This document shows, one piece after another, positions 27,322 to 37,201 of a stretch of 64,000 nt of DNA. Both the position numbers and the translations under genes were made by a program. This stretch comes from Trinickia sp. Y13 (GTDB lineage: Bacteria; Pseudomonadota; Gammaproteobacteria; Burkholderiales; Burkholderiaceae). Location: contig NZ_JAKWFK010000009.1 in the NCBI RefSeq assembly GCF_029522115.1, positions 1 to 64,000 on the forward strand, given 5' to 3'. The notes beneath the pieces were generated by a model, which saw nothing but the letters and a program-made list of their open reading frames with translations, was not told the DNA's origin and made no database searches. Each line of letters begins with the position of its first letter. The stretch's first letter is position 1.

Positions 27322-30300
27322 ATGACGCACGATTCGCCGCCACCCTCGCCGCCGCACGACGACGCCTCGGACGCCGCCGGTGCGGGCGCGGGCGCGCTCC
27401 CGGCGCACGCGGCGGGGGCGAACGGCGCGGGAACGCCTGGCGGCCCGCCGGAACCCGGTGCGCCGCGGCCCAGACGCCGCGGTCGGCGTGTGCTCGGATG
27501 GGCGACGCTCGGGGTCGCGCTCGGCTTGCTTTGCATTGCGGCGGCGCTCTACGGCGCGCTCGTCACCGAGTCCGGCACGCGGCTCGCGTGGCGCGCGGCC
27601 GTCGCACTGACGGGCGGGCGCTTATCGGGCACGTTCGAGGGCGGCACGCTCGCGCGCGGCGTCACGCTGGCCGATGTCCGCTGGCGCGGATGGGCGAGCG
27701 CGGCCAGTGCGCCCCCAACCGATATTCGCATCGATCGCTTGTCGGGCCGTTGGTCCCTCACGCGCTCGCCGTGGAGGCTGACGGTCGACACGCTGCGCGC
27801 CGGAACCATCGACGCGCGGCTCGCACCGTCGACGAGCAAGTCGCGGATGCAGCTGCCCGCGGATTTGCGCCTGCCGCTCGAGATCGACTTGCGCGCCATC
27901 AGCGTCGGCAAGCTGCTCGTGCGCAACGGCGCTTCGACGACCGAGATCGATCGCTTGCGCGTCCACGGACGCAGCGACGGCAGGCATCATGCGCTCTCGA
28001 TCGACGGGCTGGATACGGCCTACGGCGCCCTCGTGGCACAGCTTGCACTGGACGGCGTGCGGCCGTTTCCGCTGACGGGCGCGTTCTCGGCCTCGGGCGA
28101 GCTCGGGGGCGCTCCGGCGCAGGTCCAGGCAAAGCTTTCCGGAACGCTCGAATCGCTTGTCGCCGATGTGGACGCCAACGGAATGAAACTGGCGGGACGG
28201 GCGCATATCGAGGCGACGCCGTTTGCCGCGGTGCCGCTCGAGCGGGCGACGATCGCGTTCGATCATGTCGATCCCCGCGTGTTCAGCGCCGGGGCGCCGC
28301 AAGCCGATCTTTCGCTCCGAGCGGCGCTCGCGCCGGTTCCCGGTGCGGGGCCGCTCGTCGTCGCGGGTCCAGTCTCGGTCGTCAATGCCGCGCCGGGGCC
28401 GCTCGACGCGCATCGCTTGCCGTTGGTGCAGGCGCATGCGCAGGTGCATCTGGACCCGCGCACGCAACGCCTCGATGGCCTCGATATTCGATTGATTCAC
28501 GACGCCGCGTTAACCGGCTCGGGCAGCTTCACGGGCGGTCACGCACGTCTGGATTTGACGGCAAGCGGCGTCGATGCCGCGACGTTCACGCCGTACGTGC
28601 GGCCGACCGCGTTCTCCGGGCCGATCGTCGTGACGCTGGACGGGGCAACGCAACAGGCTTCGCTCGATTTGACCGACTCGCGTGCACGCTTGCGGGCGCG
28701 CGTGCACGTGGCGTTGGAGCCGGGGAGCATCGCGCTGCACGATGTGCGCATCGACGCGGGCGACGGGCGCTTGCAATTGAAGGGGGCGCTCCAGCGCGAG
28801 GCGCGCGAGGGCTATGAACTGAGCACGACGCTGACCAACTTCGACCCGCGGCTCGTCCTGGCCCAAGCGCTGCCGACGACGCGCGCAGCGGCGCCGCAAG
28901 CGCGGTCTGCCGATGCGGCCGGCGCGGCAGACCGACCGGCCCAGGCGCCCAAACCGTCGAAAGCGCCGCGCGCCAAGGCGCGTGCGGTGAGTTCGGTCCC
29001 CGAGGCCCGCATCACGGGCCGCTTCAGCGCGGTCGGCGCGCTGGCTCCGGCATTCTCGACGAAGCTGCGCTTCGATCTGGGCGAAAGCGTCTACGACGGC
29101 TTCCCGTTGACGGGGGAGGGCACGATAGCGCTGGCCGGATCCCGCCTGCTGCCGAGCAAGGCGACCTTGTCGATCGCCGGCAACGACGTCGAGTTGCACG
29201 GCACCTTCGGCGCCCCCGGCGACCGCTTGCGCTTTCACGTCGATGCGCCGCGGCTCGATCGTCTGGGCTTCGGCGTTTCCGGCGCGCTGTCGGCCGATGG
29301 CGATTTGACGGGGGCCTTGGCGCACCCCGACGCGACCCTGAGCTACAACGCGCGCTCGGTGGTGATCGGCGATAACCGCATCGGCGCGGCGAGCGGTAAC
29401 GCACGCATTCGCGACGGCGCAAAGGGCGCGCTCGAGTTTTCCACCGACGCGCGCGACGTGCAGGCCGGCGCGGTGGCGCTGTCGACGCTGAGCGCGCATC
29501 TCACGGGCACGCGCGCGAAGCACGCTTTCGATGCCCAGGCGAAGGGCACGGTGAGCGGGCGCGCCGTCGACATGGCGCTTGCGGGGACGGGCGGCGTCTC
29601 CGATACGCGCGAGGGTCCTCGTTGGGAGGGCGTACTCACGCGCTTGTCCAACCGCGGTCTGCCCGCGCTCGAACTGCAAGCGCCGCTCGCGCTATCGGCC
29701 GCGAAGCAACGGGTCACGCTCGGTCCGACCCGAATGGCGATCGAAGGTGCGACGCTCGAGTTGAAGTCTTTCGCCTACGACCACGGCGCAGTCAGCTCGG
29801 CCGGTAGCGCGTCGAACCTGTCGGTGGCGCGCTTGATCGCCATTCGACGAACGCTGACGGGCACGCCGTCGAAGCTATCGAGCGATCTCATCCTCGGCGC
29901 CGACTGGAACTTCGCGCTGGGCGCCACCGCGAGCGGATACGCGCGCATCGAGCGCCGCAGCGGCGATGCGACGCTGTCGACGGGCTACGGCGTGTCCGCG
30001 CTCGGCATCACGGCGCTTGCCGCGCGAGCCGATTTCGAAGGCGGGCGGCGGCTCAAAATCACGTCGCACGCGGCGGCAAGCCGCATCGGCACGTTCGACG
30101 CGAACCTGAGCGCAGGGCTGAGCCCCGATCCCGCACGCGGCGGCGTGCTCGGCCTTGCCGCCGATGCGCCGCTCTCCGGCACGCTTGCTTTCGACGTGCC
30201 GGCGCTCAAGACCACCGGCGGCTTGTTCGGCCCGAGCTACGTGCTCGACGGCCATCTTGCGCTGAACCTCGTGCTGGCGGGCACGCGAGCCAAGCCCACG

Positions 30301-31485
30301 GTATCGGGCGCGCTGATCGGCGACGACCTGTCGGCCACGCTCGTCGATCAGGGCGTGCGGCTCAAGGATGGCATCGTGCGCGTCGCGTTGACGGAGAACC
30401 TCGTCGATCTGCAGCGTGTCGAGTTCCACGGCGGCCAGGGCACGCTGCGCGCGACAGGGCGAATCCGGCTCGACCAAGACGAACCGGATCTGACGGCCCA
30501 GATCGTGGCCGACAAACTCGAGTTGCTCGCCGCACCCGATCGGCAACTGTCGCTCTCGGGCAGTGCGACGATGGCGAACGGCGGCACGAGCGGCGGGCTC
30601 GACATCGACGGCAAATTCCGGGTGGACCACGCACTGTTCGATCTGCCCGAGCAGCCGGCGCCGCGGCTATCGGACGACGTCGTCATCGTGCGCGACCATG
30701 TCGCCGTGCGCGGGGCGCCCCCGCGGCCGACCGAGTCCACCAACAAGCCCGTGGGCCGGTTTGCGCCGCGTGCGGACGTCGACATCAACCTGGGCGATCA
30801 CTTCCGTTTCCGCGGTCGGGGCGCCGACCTTGGCCTGCGCGGCACGGTGACGGCGCTATCGGCGCCGAATCAGCCGTTGCGCGCGATCGGCAACGTGCGC
30901 GTGACGGAAGGGTCCACTTACACGAGCTTCGGGCGCAAGCTCGCGATCGAGAACGGTTATTTCACGTTCAATGGACCCGTGGCGAACCCTGGCATCAATA
31001 TTCTCGCCATGCGCCGCAATCAGGAGGTGGAGGCTGGCGTGCAAGTGACGGGCACGGTGCGCGCACCGGTGGTCAAGCTCGTATCCGAGCCCAACGTGGC
31101 CGACAACGAAAAGCTCTCTTGGCTGCTGTTCGGCCACGGCACCGACCAGGGCAACAACCTCGGTCAGCAAAGTTCGATGACGACGGCGTTGGCGTTGCTC
31201 GGCAGTGCGACAGGCAAACGCGTCGCGCAAACTTTCGGGCTCGATGAGTTTTCGGTCGGGCGCAGCGAAGTGGGCCTGACCGATTCGCAGGTGGTGATGT
31301 TGTCCAAGGCGATCAACGAGCGCCTCGTGCTCGGTTTCGAGCAAGGCTTGCAATCGGCAAGCAACGCATTCAAGGCGACGGTGAACCTATCGCGGTTCTG
31401 GTCCGTCGCACTCTATACGGGCACCTTCCAGGGCCTAGACCTCAACTTCACGCGCCGCTTCGATGGCTGGCACGGACGTCATTGA
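27322..31485 (+). CDS. tamB: TamB: translocation/assembly module AsmA-like protein
   Basis: A 1387-residue TamB: an inner-membrane anchored, very long beta-taco/groove protein reaching TamA, thought to carry phospholipids across the periplasm and to assist barrel assembly. A Pro/Gly/Ala-rich cytoplasmic lead (1-50) precedes one membrane anchor (about 58-80). Repetitive beta-rich sequence follows, broken by a Lys/Pro/Ala linker (about 525-560), and the C-terminal DUF490 block (from about residue 1050, including GRFAPRADVDINLGDHFRFRGRG and the final SRFWSVALYTGTFQGLDLNFTRRF) is diagnostic. The end is 22 bases from the metG stop on the other strand. Confidence 0.94.
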   Translation: MTHDSPPPSPPHDDASDAAGAGAGALPAHAAGANGAGTPGGPPEPGAPRPRRRGRRVLGWATLGVALGLLCIAAALYGALVTESGTRLAWRAAVALTGGRLSGTFEGGTLARGVTLADVRWRGWASAASAPPTDIRIDRLSGRWSLTRSPWRLTVDTLRAGTIDARLAPSTSKSRMQLPADLRLPLEIDLRAISVGKLLVRNGASTTEIDRLRVHGRSDGRHHALSIDGLDTAYGALVAQLALDGVRPFPLTGAFSASGELGGAPAQVQAKLSGTLESLVADVDANGMKLAGRAHIEATPFAAVPLERATIAFDHVDPRVFSAGAPQADLSLRAALAPVPGAGPLVVAGPVSVVNAAPGPLDAHRLPLVQAHAQVHLDPRTQRLDGLDIRLIHDAALTGSGSFTGGHARLDLTASGVDAATFTPYVRPTAFSGPIVVTLDGATQQASLDLTDSRARLRARVHVALEPGSIALHDVRIDAGDGRLQLKGALQREAREGYELSTTLTNFDPRLVLAQALPTTRAAAPQARSADAAGAADRPAQAPKPSKAPRAKARAVSSVPEARITGRFSAVGALAPAFSTKLRFDLGESVYDGFPLTGEGTIALAGSRLLPSKATLSIAGNDVELHGTFGAPGDRLRFHVDAPRLDRLGFGVSGALSADGDLTGALAHPDATLSYNARSVVIGDNRIGAASGNARIRDGAKGALEFSTDARDVQAGAVALSTLSAHLTGTRAKHAFDAQAKGTVSGRAVDMALAGTGGVSDTREGPRWEGVLTRLSNRGLPALELQAPLALSAAKQRVTLGPTRMAIEGATLELKSFAYDHGAVSSAGSASNLSVARLIAIRRTLTGTPSKLSSDLILGADWNFALGATASGYARIERRSGDATLSTGYGVSALGITALAARADFEGGRRLKITSHAAASRIGTFDANLSAGLSPDPARGGVLGLAADAPLSGTLAFDVPALKTTGGLFGPSYVLDGHLALNLVLAGTRAKPTVSGALIGDDLSATLVDQGVRLKDGIVRVALTENLVDLQRVEFHGGQGTLRATGRIRLDQDEPDLTAQIVADKLELLAAPDRQLSLSGSATMANGGTSGGLDIDGKFRVDHALFDLPEQPAPRLSDDVVIVRDHVAVRGAPPRPTESTNKPVGRFAPRADVDINLGDHFRFRGRGADLGLRGTVTALSAPNQPLRAIGNVRVTEGSTYTSFGRKLAIENGYFTFNGPVANPGINILAMRRNQEVEAGVQVTGTVRAPVVKLVSEPNVADNEKLSWLLFGHGTDQGNNLGQQSSMTTALALLGSATGKRVAQTFGLDEFSVGRSEVGLTDSQVVMLSKAINERLVLGFEQGLQSASNAFKATVNLSRFWSVALYTGTFQGLDLNFTRRFDGWHGRH

Positions 31486-31507
31486 CGCCAGAGCCCGGAG
31501 GTGTTTT

Positions 31508-33658
31508 TCAGCGCACGCGCATGCCGGGCTTCGCGCCGCCGTGCGGCTCGAGGATGTAAAGGCCCGGCTCGGCTTTCTCGTCGGCGCTCGATGCAGCCAG
31601 CACCATCCCTTCGGAGAGGCCGAACTTCATCTTGCGCGGCGCGAGATTGGCGACCATCACCGTCAGCTTGCCGACCAGATCCTCGGGCTGGTAAGCCGAC
31701 TTGATACCGGAGAAGACGTTGCGCGTTTTTTCTTCGCCGATATCGAGCGTCAATTGCAGCAGCTTGTCGGAGCCCTCGACGGCCTTGCAGTCGACGATGA
31801 GGGCCACGCGCAGATCGATCTTGGCGAAATCGTCGATCGAAATCGTTTCGCTCGTTGCTTCTTCCTTAGCGCTCGCGGATGCCTTTTTCGCTTTGCCCGT
31901 GGCAGCCGAAGCGGCCGCAGCCGCTGCCGCGCCGGTTTCGGTGGGCTGCAGCGACGTGCGGTTGGCTGCGATCAGCGCTTCGATCTGCTTGGGATCGATG
32001 CGCGTCATCAAGTGCTGATAGGCGTTGATCGGCTGGGCCGACGAAAGCGGCGTGCCGGCATGGCCCCAAGCGAGCGGCGCGATGCCGAGGAACGCTTCGA
32101 CCTTGGCCGCCAGGGCGGGCAACACGGGTTTGAGCGCGATGGTGAGCAGCCTGAATGCTTCGAGGCTCACGCTCACGGTTTCATGCAGCAAGGCTGCGTT
32201 GGCCGGATCCTTCGCCTGATCCCACGGCTTGGCCGTGTCGACGTAAGCGTTGACGGCATCGGCCAATTCCATGCTCTGGCGCACGGCGCGGCCGTATTCG
32301 CGCGCTTCGTAGTGCGCCGCGATGGCGGGGATCGCCGCCCGCAGCGTGGCGAGCAGCGGGTGTTGCATGGCGCTGTCCTGCACGCGCGCATCGAAGCGCT
32401 TGAGCAGAAAGCCCGCCGCGCGGCTGGCGATGTTCACGTACTTGCCGACCACATCGCTGTTCACGCGCGCTTGAAAATCTTCGAGATTCAGATCGAGATC
32501 TTCCATCGTCGCGTTCAGCTTCGCGGCGAAATAGTAGCGCAGCCATTCGGGGTTCAGCCCCGTCTCGATGAAGCTGTTGGCCGTGATGAAGGTGCCGCGC
32601 GACTTCGACATCTTGGCGCCGTCCACGGTCAAGAAACCATGCGCGAACACGTTCGTCGGCGTGCGATAGCCCGCGAATTCGAGCATTGCCGGCCAAAACA
32701 GCGTATGGAAATAGAGGATGTCCTTGCCGATGAAATGATATTGCTCGGTGTCCGAGCCGGGCTTGATCCACTCCTCGAAATCGAACCCGCGCTTGGCGGC
32801 GAGGTTCTTGAAGCTCGCGTAGTAGCCGACCGGCGCATCGAGCCAGACGTAGAAGTACTTGCCGGGTGCGCCGGGAATTTCGAACCCGAAGTAGGGCGCG
32901 TCGCGCGAGATGTCCCAGTCGCCGAGCTTCGCATCGCCTGCGTCGCCGAGCCACTCGCGCATCTTGTTCGTCGCTTCGGGCTGCGCGAGGCCGCTCACCC
33001 AGTCGCGCAGGAAGTTCTCGCAGCGCGTATCGGAGAGACGGAAGAAATAGTGCGTCGACTTGCGGCGCACCGGCGTCGCGCCCGAAATGGCCGAGTACGG
33101 GTTGACGAGATCGGTAGGCTGATACGTCGATCCGCATACCTCGCAACTGTCGCCGTATTGGTCCTTGGCGCCGCATTTCGGGCATTCCCCCTTGATGAAG
33201 CGGTCGGGCAGGAACATTTCCTTGACGGGGTCGTACGCCTGCTCGATCTCGCGGGCGTCGATGAGCCCGGCCTGCTGCAGGCGGCTGTAAATCGTGCCGC
33301 ACAACTCCCGGTTTTCTTCGGAGTCGGTCGTGTAGTAGTTGTCGAACGAGACGAGGAAATTGCTCAGATCGCGCGTGTGCTCCTGCCACACCCGCTCGAT
33401 CAGCTGCTTAGGGGTGATGCCTTCCTTTTCGGCGCTGAGCATGATCGGCGTGCCGTGCGTATCGTCGGCGCCGACGTAGTAGATCTCGTGACCGTGCATT
33501 CGCATCGCGCGCACCCAGATGTCGGTCTGGATGTATTCGACCATGTGGCCGAGGTGGATCTGTCCGTTCGCGTACGGCAAAGCGGACGTCACGAGAATGC
33601 GGCGGCGGGCGGCGCCCGCGCCGGCTTGCGCGGCGGAATGAGGGGCGGATACGGTCAT
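31508..33658 (-). CDS. metG: Methionyl-tRNA synthetase MetG
   Basis: Charges tRNA-Met. The 716-residue class I enzyme has the HIGH motif as HLGH at residues 35-38, four zinc-binding cysteines in [18 protein letters not shown] (about 159-176), KMSKS in [12 protein letters not shown], and a C-terminal Trbp111-like tRNA-binding domain in the last 110 residues ([21 protein letters not shown]), joined by an Ala/Lys-rich linker. The first 18 residues are variable, so the start may be slightly later. The gene stands alone; in several relatives it is next to apbC/mrp, and here an OmpA-like gene is placed between the two. Confidence 0.97.
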   Translation of the reverse strand: MTVSAPHSAAQAGAGAARRRILVTSALPYANGQIHLGHMVEYIQTDIWVRAMRMHGHEIYYVGADDTHGTPIMLSAEKEGITPKQLIERVWQEHTRDLSNFLVSFDNYYTTDSEENRELCGTIYSRLQQAGLIDAREIEQAYDPVKEMFLPDRFIKGECPKCGAKDQYGDSCEVCGSTYQPTDLVNPYSAISGATPVRRKSTHYFFRLSDTRCENFLRDWVSGLAQPEATNKMREWLGDAGDAKLGDWDISRDAPYFGFEIPGAPGKYFYVWLDAPVGYYASFKNLAAKRGFDFEEWIKPGSDTEQYHFIGKDILYFHTLFWPAMLEFAGYRTPTNVFAHGFLTVDGAKMSKSRGTFITANSFIETGLNPEWLRYYFAAKLNATMEDLDLNLEDFQARVNSDVVGKYVNIASRAAGFLLKRFDARVQDSAMQHPLLATLRAAIPAIAAHYEAREYGRAVRQSMELADAVNAYVDTAKPWDQAKDPANAALLHETVSVSLEAFRLLTIALKPVLPALAAKVEAFLGIAPLAWGHAGTPLSSAQPINAYQHLMTRIDPKQIEALIAANRTSLQPTETGAAAAAAASAATGKAKKASASAKEEATSETISIDDFAKIDLRVALIVDCKAVEGSDKLLQLTLDIGEEKTRNVFSGIKSAYQPEDLVGKLTVMVANLAPRKMKFGLSEGMVLAASSADEKAEPGLYILEPHGGAKPGMRVR

Positions 33659-33933
33659 GTGCGTATAGATGGAGCGACTGCTCGAGGGAAAGCGTCGATT
33701 TTAGCAGGCACGCGTCGTGCCGCGAGGCGGTGCCGCGCGATCGACGGCGATGAAGCGGTCAAAAGTGCCGAAACAGCGTCGAACGAGGGCAAAAACGAAG
33801 CGGGCCGCGATGCACGTGCGGGGTGCTCGGCCTGGGCATGCTATGCAGCGAGTCAGCGTATCGGCGTATGAGGCAGCGCCACAGGGGGAGGAAGCTACTG
33901 CGCGCGAGATGATCGCGTGGTGGCGATGGCGGC

Positions 33934-33960
33934 AAAAAAAACCGGGGCGTTCGGCCCCGG
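33934..33960 (-). terminator. Intrinsic terminator downstream of the OmpA lipoprotein gene
   Basis: On the minus strand CCGGGGC, a five-base loop, GCCCCGG and then eight T residues: a textbook Rho-independent terminator. It lies about 220 bases after the OmpA stop, leaving a long 3' untranslated tail. Confidence 0.9.
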
Positions 33961-34035
33961 AGCAACAACGACAAGAGGAGAATGGTGACGCAGCGGCGTT
34001 GGCCAGCCACGTACCGAACATACAGACAAGCAAAA

Positions 34036-34076
34036 CGCCGGCGAGTTCGAAAAATTTTTCGATTCGTTTACCGGCG
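34036..34076 (-). repeat. Nested palindrome in the 3' tail of the OmpA transcript
   Basis: An outer CGCCGG/CCGGCG pair (34036-34041, 34071-34076) encloses the perfect AT-rich 16-base palindrome TCGAAAAATTTTTCGA (34047-34062). It is striking in such GC-rich DNA. It may be an RNA structure in the mRNA tail or a protein-binding site; no function is known. Confidence 0.5.
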
Positions 34077-34178
34077 GCTTCTAGCTGCCTTCCGGCGCTG
34101 CTTCTTCGATCAGTCCGCCACCGTCGAAGGCTTGCCTGGCGTCGACCCGCTGCAGCCGCGGCGGGCCTTGCGCCACGC

Positions 34179-34829
34179 TCAGCCCGCCGGTTGCGACGTT
34201 GCTCGCAGGTAAACCTCGACGCGCCGGTTCTGCGCTCGGCCGGCTTCCGTGCTGTTGTCCGCAATCGGGTTGCTCGGTCCGAAGCCCTGCGCCACGAGGC
34301 GGTTCGGCGCCACGCCGTGCTGACTCAAGTAGGTCGCCACGCTTTGAGCACGGTTTTGCGACAGGGTTTGGTTGAGTTGCGCGCTACCGGTGCTGTCGGT
34401 GTAGCCGCGAACTTCGGCCACGAGTTCCGGGTGCTGCTGCATCTGCGCCGACAGCTCGTTCAGCGTCGGATAGAGCGCCGGATTGATTTGGTAGCTATTC
34501 GTCGCGAACGTGACGTTGCTCGGAATGTTCAGCTTCAGCGAGCCGTCCGGCTGCTCGGTCACCTGCGTGCCGGTACCCTTCGATGCGCCCGAGAGCTTAT
34601 TGCGGATGTTTTGCCAGTTGTAGCCGGTGATGCCGCCCACGGCCGCGCCGACGCCCGCGCCGATGGCTGCGCCCTTGCCGCCGCCGAAGATTGCGCCGAG
34701 CGCCGCGCCGGTGCCGGCGCCCACGCCCGTGCCGACGGCCGTGTTGGTGCCTTGCTGAGTCGCACAGCCGGCGAGAATCGCGCCGGTGACGGCAAAAGCG
34801 GTGAGTCGGGTGACGATTTTTGCGTTCAT
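34179..34829 (-). CDS. OmpA-family lipoprotein (YiaD-like)
   Basis: A 216-residue outer-membrane lipoprotein. A signal peptide ends in the lipobox LAGC with C22 as the lipidated residue. Residues about 33-70 are a glycine-zipper segment (GVGAGTGAALGAIFGGGKGAAIGAGVGAAVGG-type), which can insert in membranes, and the C-terminal 120 residues are an OmpA-like peptidoglycan-binding domain with the D/R pair in GYTDSTGS and LSQNRAQSV. The role is anchoring the outer membrane to the wall. The ATG at 34829 gives a proper signal peptide; longer frames do not. Monocistronic, with its own terminator. Confidence 0.92.
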   Translation of the reverse strand: MNAKIVTRLTAFAVTGAILAGCATQQGTNTAVGTGVGAGTGAALGAIFGGGKGAAIGAGVGAAVGGITGYNWQNIRNKLSGASKGTGTQVTEQPDGSLKLNIPSNVTFATNSYQINPALYPTLNELSAQMQQHPELVAEVRGYTDSTGSAQLNQTLSQNRAQSVATYLSQHGVAPNRLVAQGFGPSNPIADNSTEAGRAQNRRVEVYLRATSQPAG

Positions 34830-35385
34830 GTTCAAGTCCTCTTTGGAAAAACGGTCGCTCACGCGGTTAGCGCGATGGGCAGCGCAAAGACCAAGCGGGA
34901 CGACGAGGCGGATCGATTCACCACCGACGCCGGCCACCGGCACGGCTACCGTGCAACGCTCGCGCCACGATGCCCGCTTGCGCTTGCTGCAGCGCGAAGT
35001 TGCCCTGCCGAACTCATTTTGGCAATGGCGCGCAACAATTGTTTTCAAATTTTCGCGGTTGCGGCAATGCGACCCATAGGCGGCATCGACCGCGCTAGCC
35101 GATCGCATCCTCCATGAAGCGATCGTCGGCGCATGCGACGCCGCGAGAGACCCGACGAGGGGCCGGGATATCGGAGCCCGCGTCACATCGCTAACCACTA
35201 CAATAGTGCGCGTCGGCGCTCGATGCCGAGCTTTCTGCGCCAAGCGGCCCAGGTGCTCCAACCCGCAGTTCACCTATTGGCAATAATAGGTAATATTGGC
35301 CGTTAACTTATTGTTTTGATGCAACATTTCCTTTGCGCCGCGTTCTCGTACCGTGCTGCGCCTTTTATCCCTCGGAGTCGAATCG
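34830..35385. other. 556-base gap between the OmpA gene and apbC
   Basis: A divergent upstream region. No credible gene; the long frames read as shadows. It should carry both promoters. The section 35271-35330 is notably AT-rich for this genome and contains a dyad; a second AT-richer patch at 35031-35061 could hold the OmpA-side promoter. Specific boxes are not assigned. Confidence 0.6.
35272..35291. promoter_or_regulatory. Dyad ACCTATT-N6-AATAGGT upstream of apbC
   Basis: Perfect seven-base arms with a GGCAAT spacer, centred about 105 bases upstream of the apbC ATG in an AT-rich tract. A TTGGCA hexamer overlapping the left arm resembles a -35 box. It is a candidate operator; it does not match the IscR consensus I know. 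Confidence 0.35.
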
Positions 35386-36474
35386 ATGAGTATTGATCGG
35401 GCCCTGGTCGACGCCGCTCTCGCGGCCGTCGTCGATCCCAACACGGGCCGCCCGTTCGCGGCCGGCAAGGGCGTCAAGAATGTGAGCGTCGACGGTGCGG
35501 CCGTAAGCGTCGAAATCGTGCTCGGCTATCCGGCCAGGAGCCAGTTCGATGCGGTGCGCTCGGTCGTCGAACAGGCGCTTCTAAAGATCCCCGGCGTCGA
35601 ACGGGCGGGCGTCACGGTGTCGCAGTCGATCGTCGCGCATACCGTGCAGCCGGGCGTGAAGCTGCTGCCGAAGGTCAAAAACATCGTGGCCGTGGCCTCG
35701 GGCAAGGGCGGCGTCGGCAAGAGCACGACGGCCGTCAATCTCGCGCTGGCCCTGGCGAGCGAAGGCGCGGCGGTGGGGATTCTGGATGCGGACATTTACG
35801 GCCCGTCGTTGCCGATGATGCTCGGTATCGAGGGCCGTCCCGAGTCGCCCGACGGGCAATCGATGAATCCGATGAAGGGGCACGGCATCGAGGCCAATTC
35901 GATCGGGTTTCTCGTCGATCAGGACAACCCGATGGTCTGGCGCGGCCCGATGGCCACCTCCGCGCTCGAGCAGCTTTTGCGTCAGACCAATTGGGGCGAG
36001 CTCGACTACCTCATCGTCGATATGCCGCCCGGAACCGGCGACATTCAATTGACGCTCGCGCAGCGCGTGCCGGTGACGGGCGCGGTTATCGTCACGACGC
36101 CGCAGGACATCGCGCTCATCGACGCGAAAAAAGGCCTCAAGATGTTCGAGAAGGTCGGCGTGCCGATCCTCGGCCTCGTCGAGAACATGAGCATCCATGT
36201 CTGCTCGAACTGCGGCCATGCCGAGCACATCTTCGGCACGGGGGGCGCCGAGCGCATGGCCAAGGATTACGGCGTCGAAGTGCTCGGCAGCTTGCCGCTC
36301 GACATCGGCATTCGCGAACAAGCGGACAGCGGTCACCCGAGCGTGGTAGCCGACCCGCACAGCCGCGTGGCCGAGACTTACCGCGCCATCGCGCGCAAGG
36401 TCGCGATCCGCATCGCGGAGCGCGCCAAGGACATGAGCGCGAAGTTTCCCACGATCGTCGTTCAAGACACGTGA
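35386..36474 (+). CDS. apbC: ApbC/Mrp iron-sulfur cluster carrier ATPase
   Basis: P-loop ATPase of the Mrp/NBP35 family that holds a [4Fe-4S] cluster and delivers it to apoenzymes. The 362-residue protein has an N-terminal DUF59/MIP18 domain (about 1-90), a deviant Walker A GKGGVGKST at 106-114, DADIYGPSLPMMLG, the DMPPGTGDIQLTL block and the CSNC pair that ligates the bridging cluster. The ATG at 35386 gives the family start MSIDRALVDAAL. A lipoprotein gene follows after 154 bases, then dcd. Confidence 0.95.
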   Translation: MSIDRALVDAALAAVVDPNTGRPFAAGKGVKNVSVDGAAVSVEIVLGYPARSQFDAVRSVVEQALLKIPGVERAGVTVSQSIVAHTVQPGVKLLPKVKNIVAVASGKGGVGKSTTAVNLALALASEGAAVGILDADIYGPSLPMMLGIEGRPESPDGQSMNPMKGHGIEANSIGFLVDQDNPMVWRGPMATSALEQLLRQTNWGELDYLIVDMPPGTGDIQLTLAQRVPVTGAVIVTTPQDIALIDAKKGLKMFEKVGVPILGLVENMSIHVCSNCGHAEHIFGTGGAERMAKDYGVEVLGSLPLDIGIREQADSGHPSVVADPHSRVAETYRAIARKVAIRIAERAKDMSAKFPTIVVQDT

Positions 36475-36628
36475 GCCTCGTTCGTCCCACGGTTTGCGCC
36501 CGCGCGCTGCCCCGGCGTGGCGCCGGGACTCGATTGTGCTTGCGCCGTGCGCGTCGCGGTATCATGTCGCCTTCGCTTGAGTCCGGCTCGGCGGCGCGAC
36601 GGGCGCCGCGTACCGGCATGAGGATCGC

Positions 36629-37177
36629 ATGAGAGAACCCACCGGCCGATGGCGTCCCCAGCGCGCGGGTGTCGTGGCGGTGGCCGGCATGGTGCTGGCG
36701 GCCAGCGCGACGCTCGGCGGCTGCGCCGCCTTGTTCGGCCCCCACGAAAAGCGCGCCAACGCGCAAGTCTTGCCCACGGTGGGCAACACTGCGCGCGGCT
36801 CCGTCACGTTCATCGAACGCTCGGACGGCGTGCAAGTGACGTATAACCTCGTCGGGCTCCCGCGCAACAGCGATCACGCACTGCAAGTGCGCGAGCGCGG
36901 CGATTGCAACGCGGCCGATGCGTCGAGCGCCGGCCCCGTCTTCGCGCCGGCGGCCGATCGTTTGAAAAGCGGGGTGCGCCGCGCGGGCGATTTGGGCAAC
37001 ATCCATGCGGACGCGGCGGGTGTGGCGGCGGGGTTCATCGTCGCGCCCGACGTGGCGCTCGACGGCGTGCGTTCCGTCATTGGCCGCTCGGTGAGCGTCG
37101 CCCGCGAGGCGGGCGATCCGGCGTTTCCCGACCGCAATGTGGGTCCGGCGCTCGCGTGCGGCGTGATCCGGCAGTAA
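36629..37177 (+). CDS. Cu/Zn superoxide dismutase-like lipoprotein lacking metal ligands
   Basis: A 182-residue predicted lipoprotein: an N-terminal basic region, hydrophobic core and lipobox LGGC with C32. The rest follows the Cu/Zn SOD fold: SVTFIERSDGVQVTYNLVGL, then a segment aligning with the HGFHVH-EFGDC region that reads HALQVRERGDC, SAGPVFAP where active enzymes have SAGPHFNP, DLGNIHADAAG, and SVIGRSVSVAREAGDP where the copper histidine would be. The metal-ligand histidines that I can align are replaced, while the disulfide cysteines (GDC and ACGVI) remain. It therefore looks catalytically inactive and may be structural or binding. It sits between apbC and dcd, 24 bases before dcd. 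Confidence 0.72.
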   Translation: MREPTGRWRPQRAGVVAVAGMVLAASATLGGCAALFGPHEKRANAQVLPTVGNTARGSVTFIERSDGVQVTYNLVGLPRNSDHALQVRERGDCNAADASSAGPVFAPAADRLKSGVRRAGDLGNIHADAAGVAAGFIVAPDVALDGVRSVIGRSVSVAREAGDPAFPDRNVGPALACGVIRQ

Positions 37178-37201
37178 ATCCGCTTTTTTCAGCGTCTTTT
37201 T

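Larger units (their letters stand above)
33659..34178. other. 520-base gap between metG and the OmpA lipoprotein gene
   Basis: No credible gene. It holds the metG promoter side (33660-33930, no clear boxes), the strong minus-strand terminator at 33934-33960, and a 218-base 3' tail of the OmpA transcript with a nested palindrome at 34036-34076. Reading frames here are Arg/Ala-rich and lack ribosome sites. Confidence 0.7.

Noticed and set aside
31463-33871. An 802-codon plus-strand frame opposite metG, and a similar 727-codon minus-strand frame opposite btuB (13320-15503)
   Set aside because: Both mirror strongly conserved genes codon by codon and have no recognisable family or ribosome site.
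33701-34264. A 187-codon minus-strand frame after the OmpA gene with a hydrophobic stretch
   Set aside because: It overlaps the OmpA end, spans the strong terminator and lacks a ribosome site; the hydrophobic part is short and unconserved in appearance.
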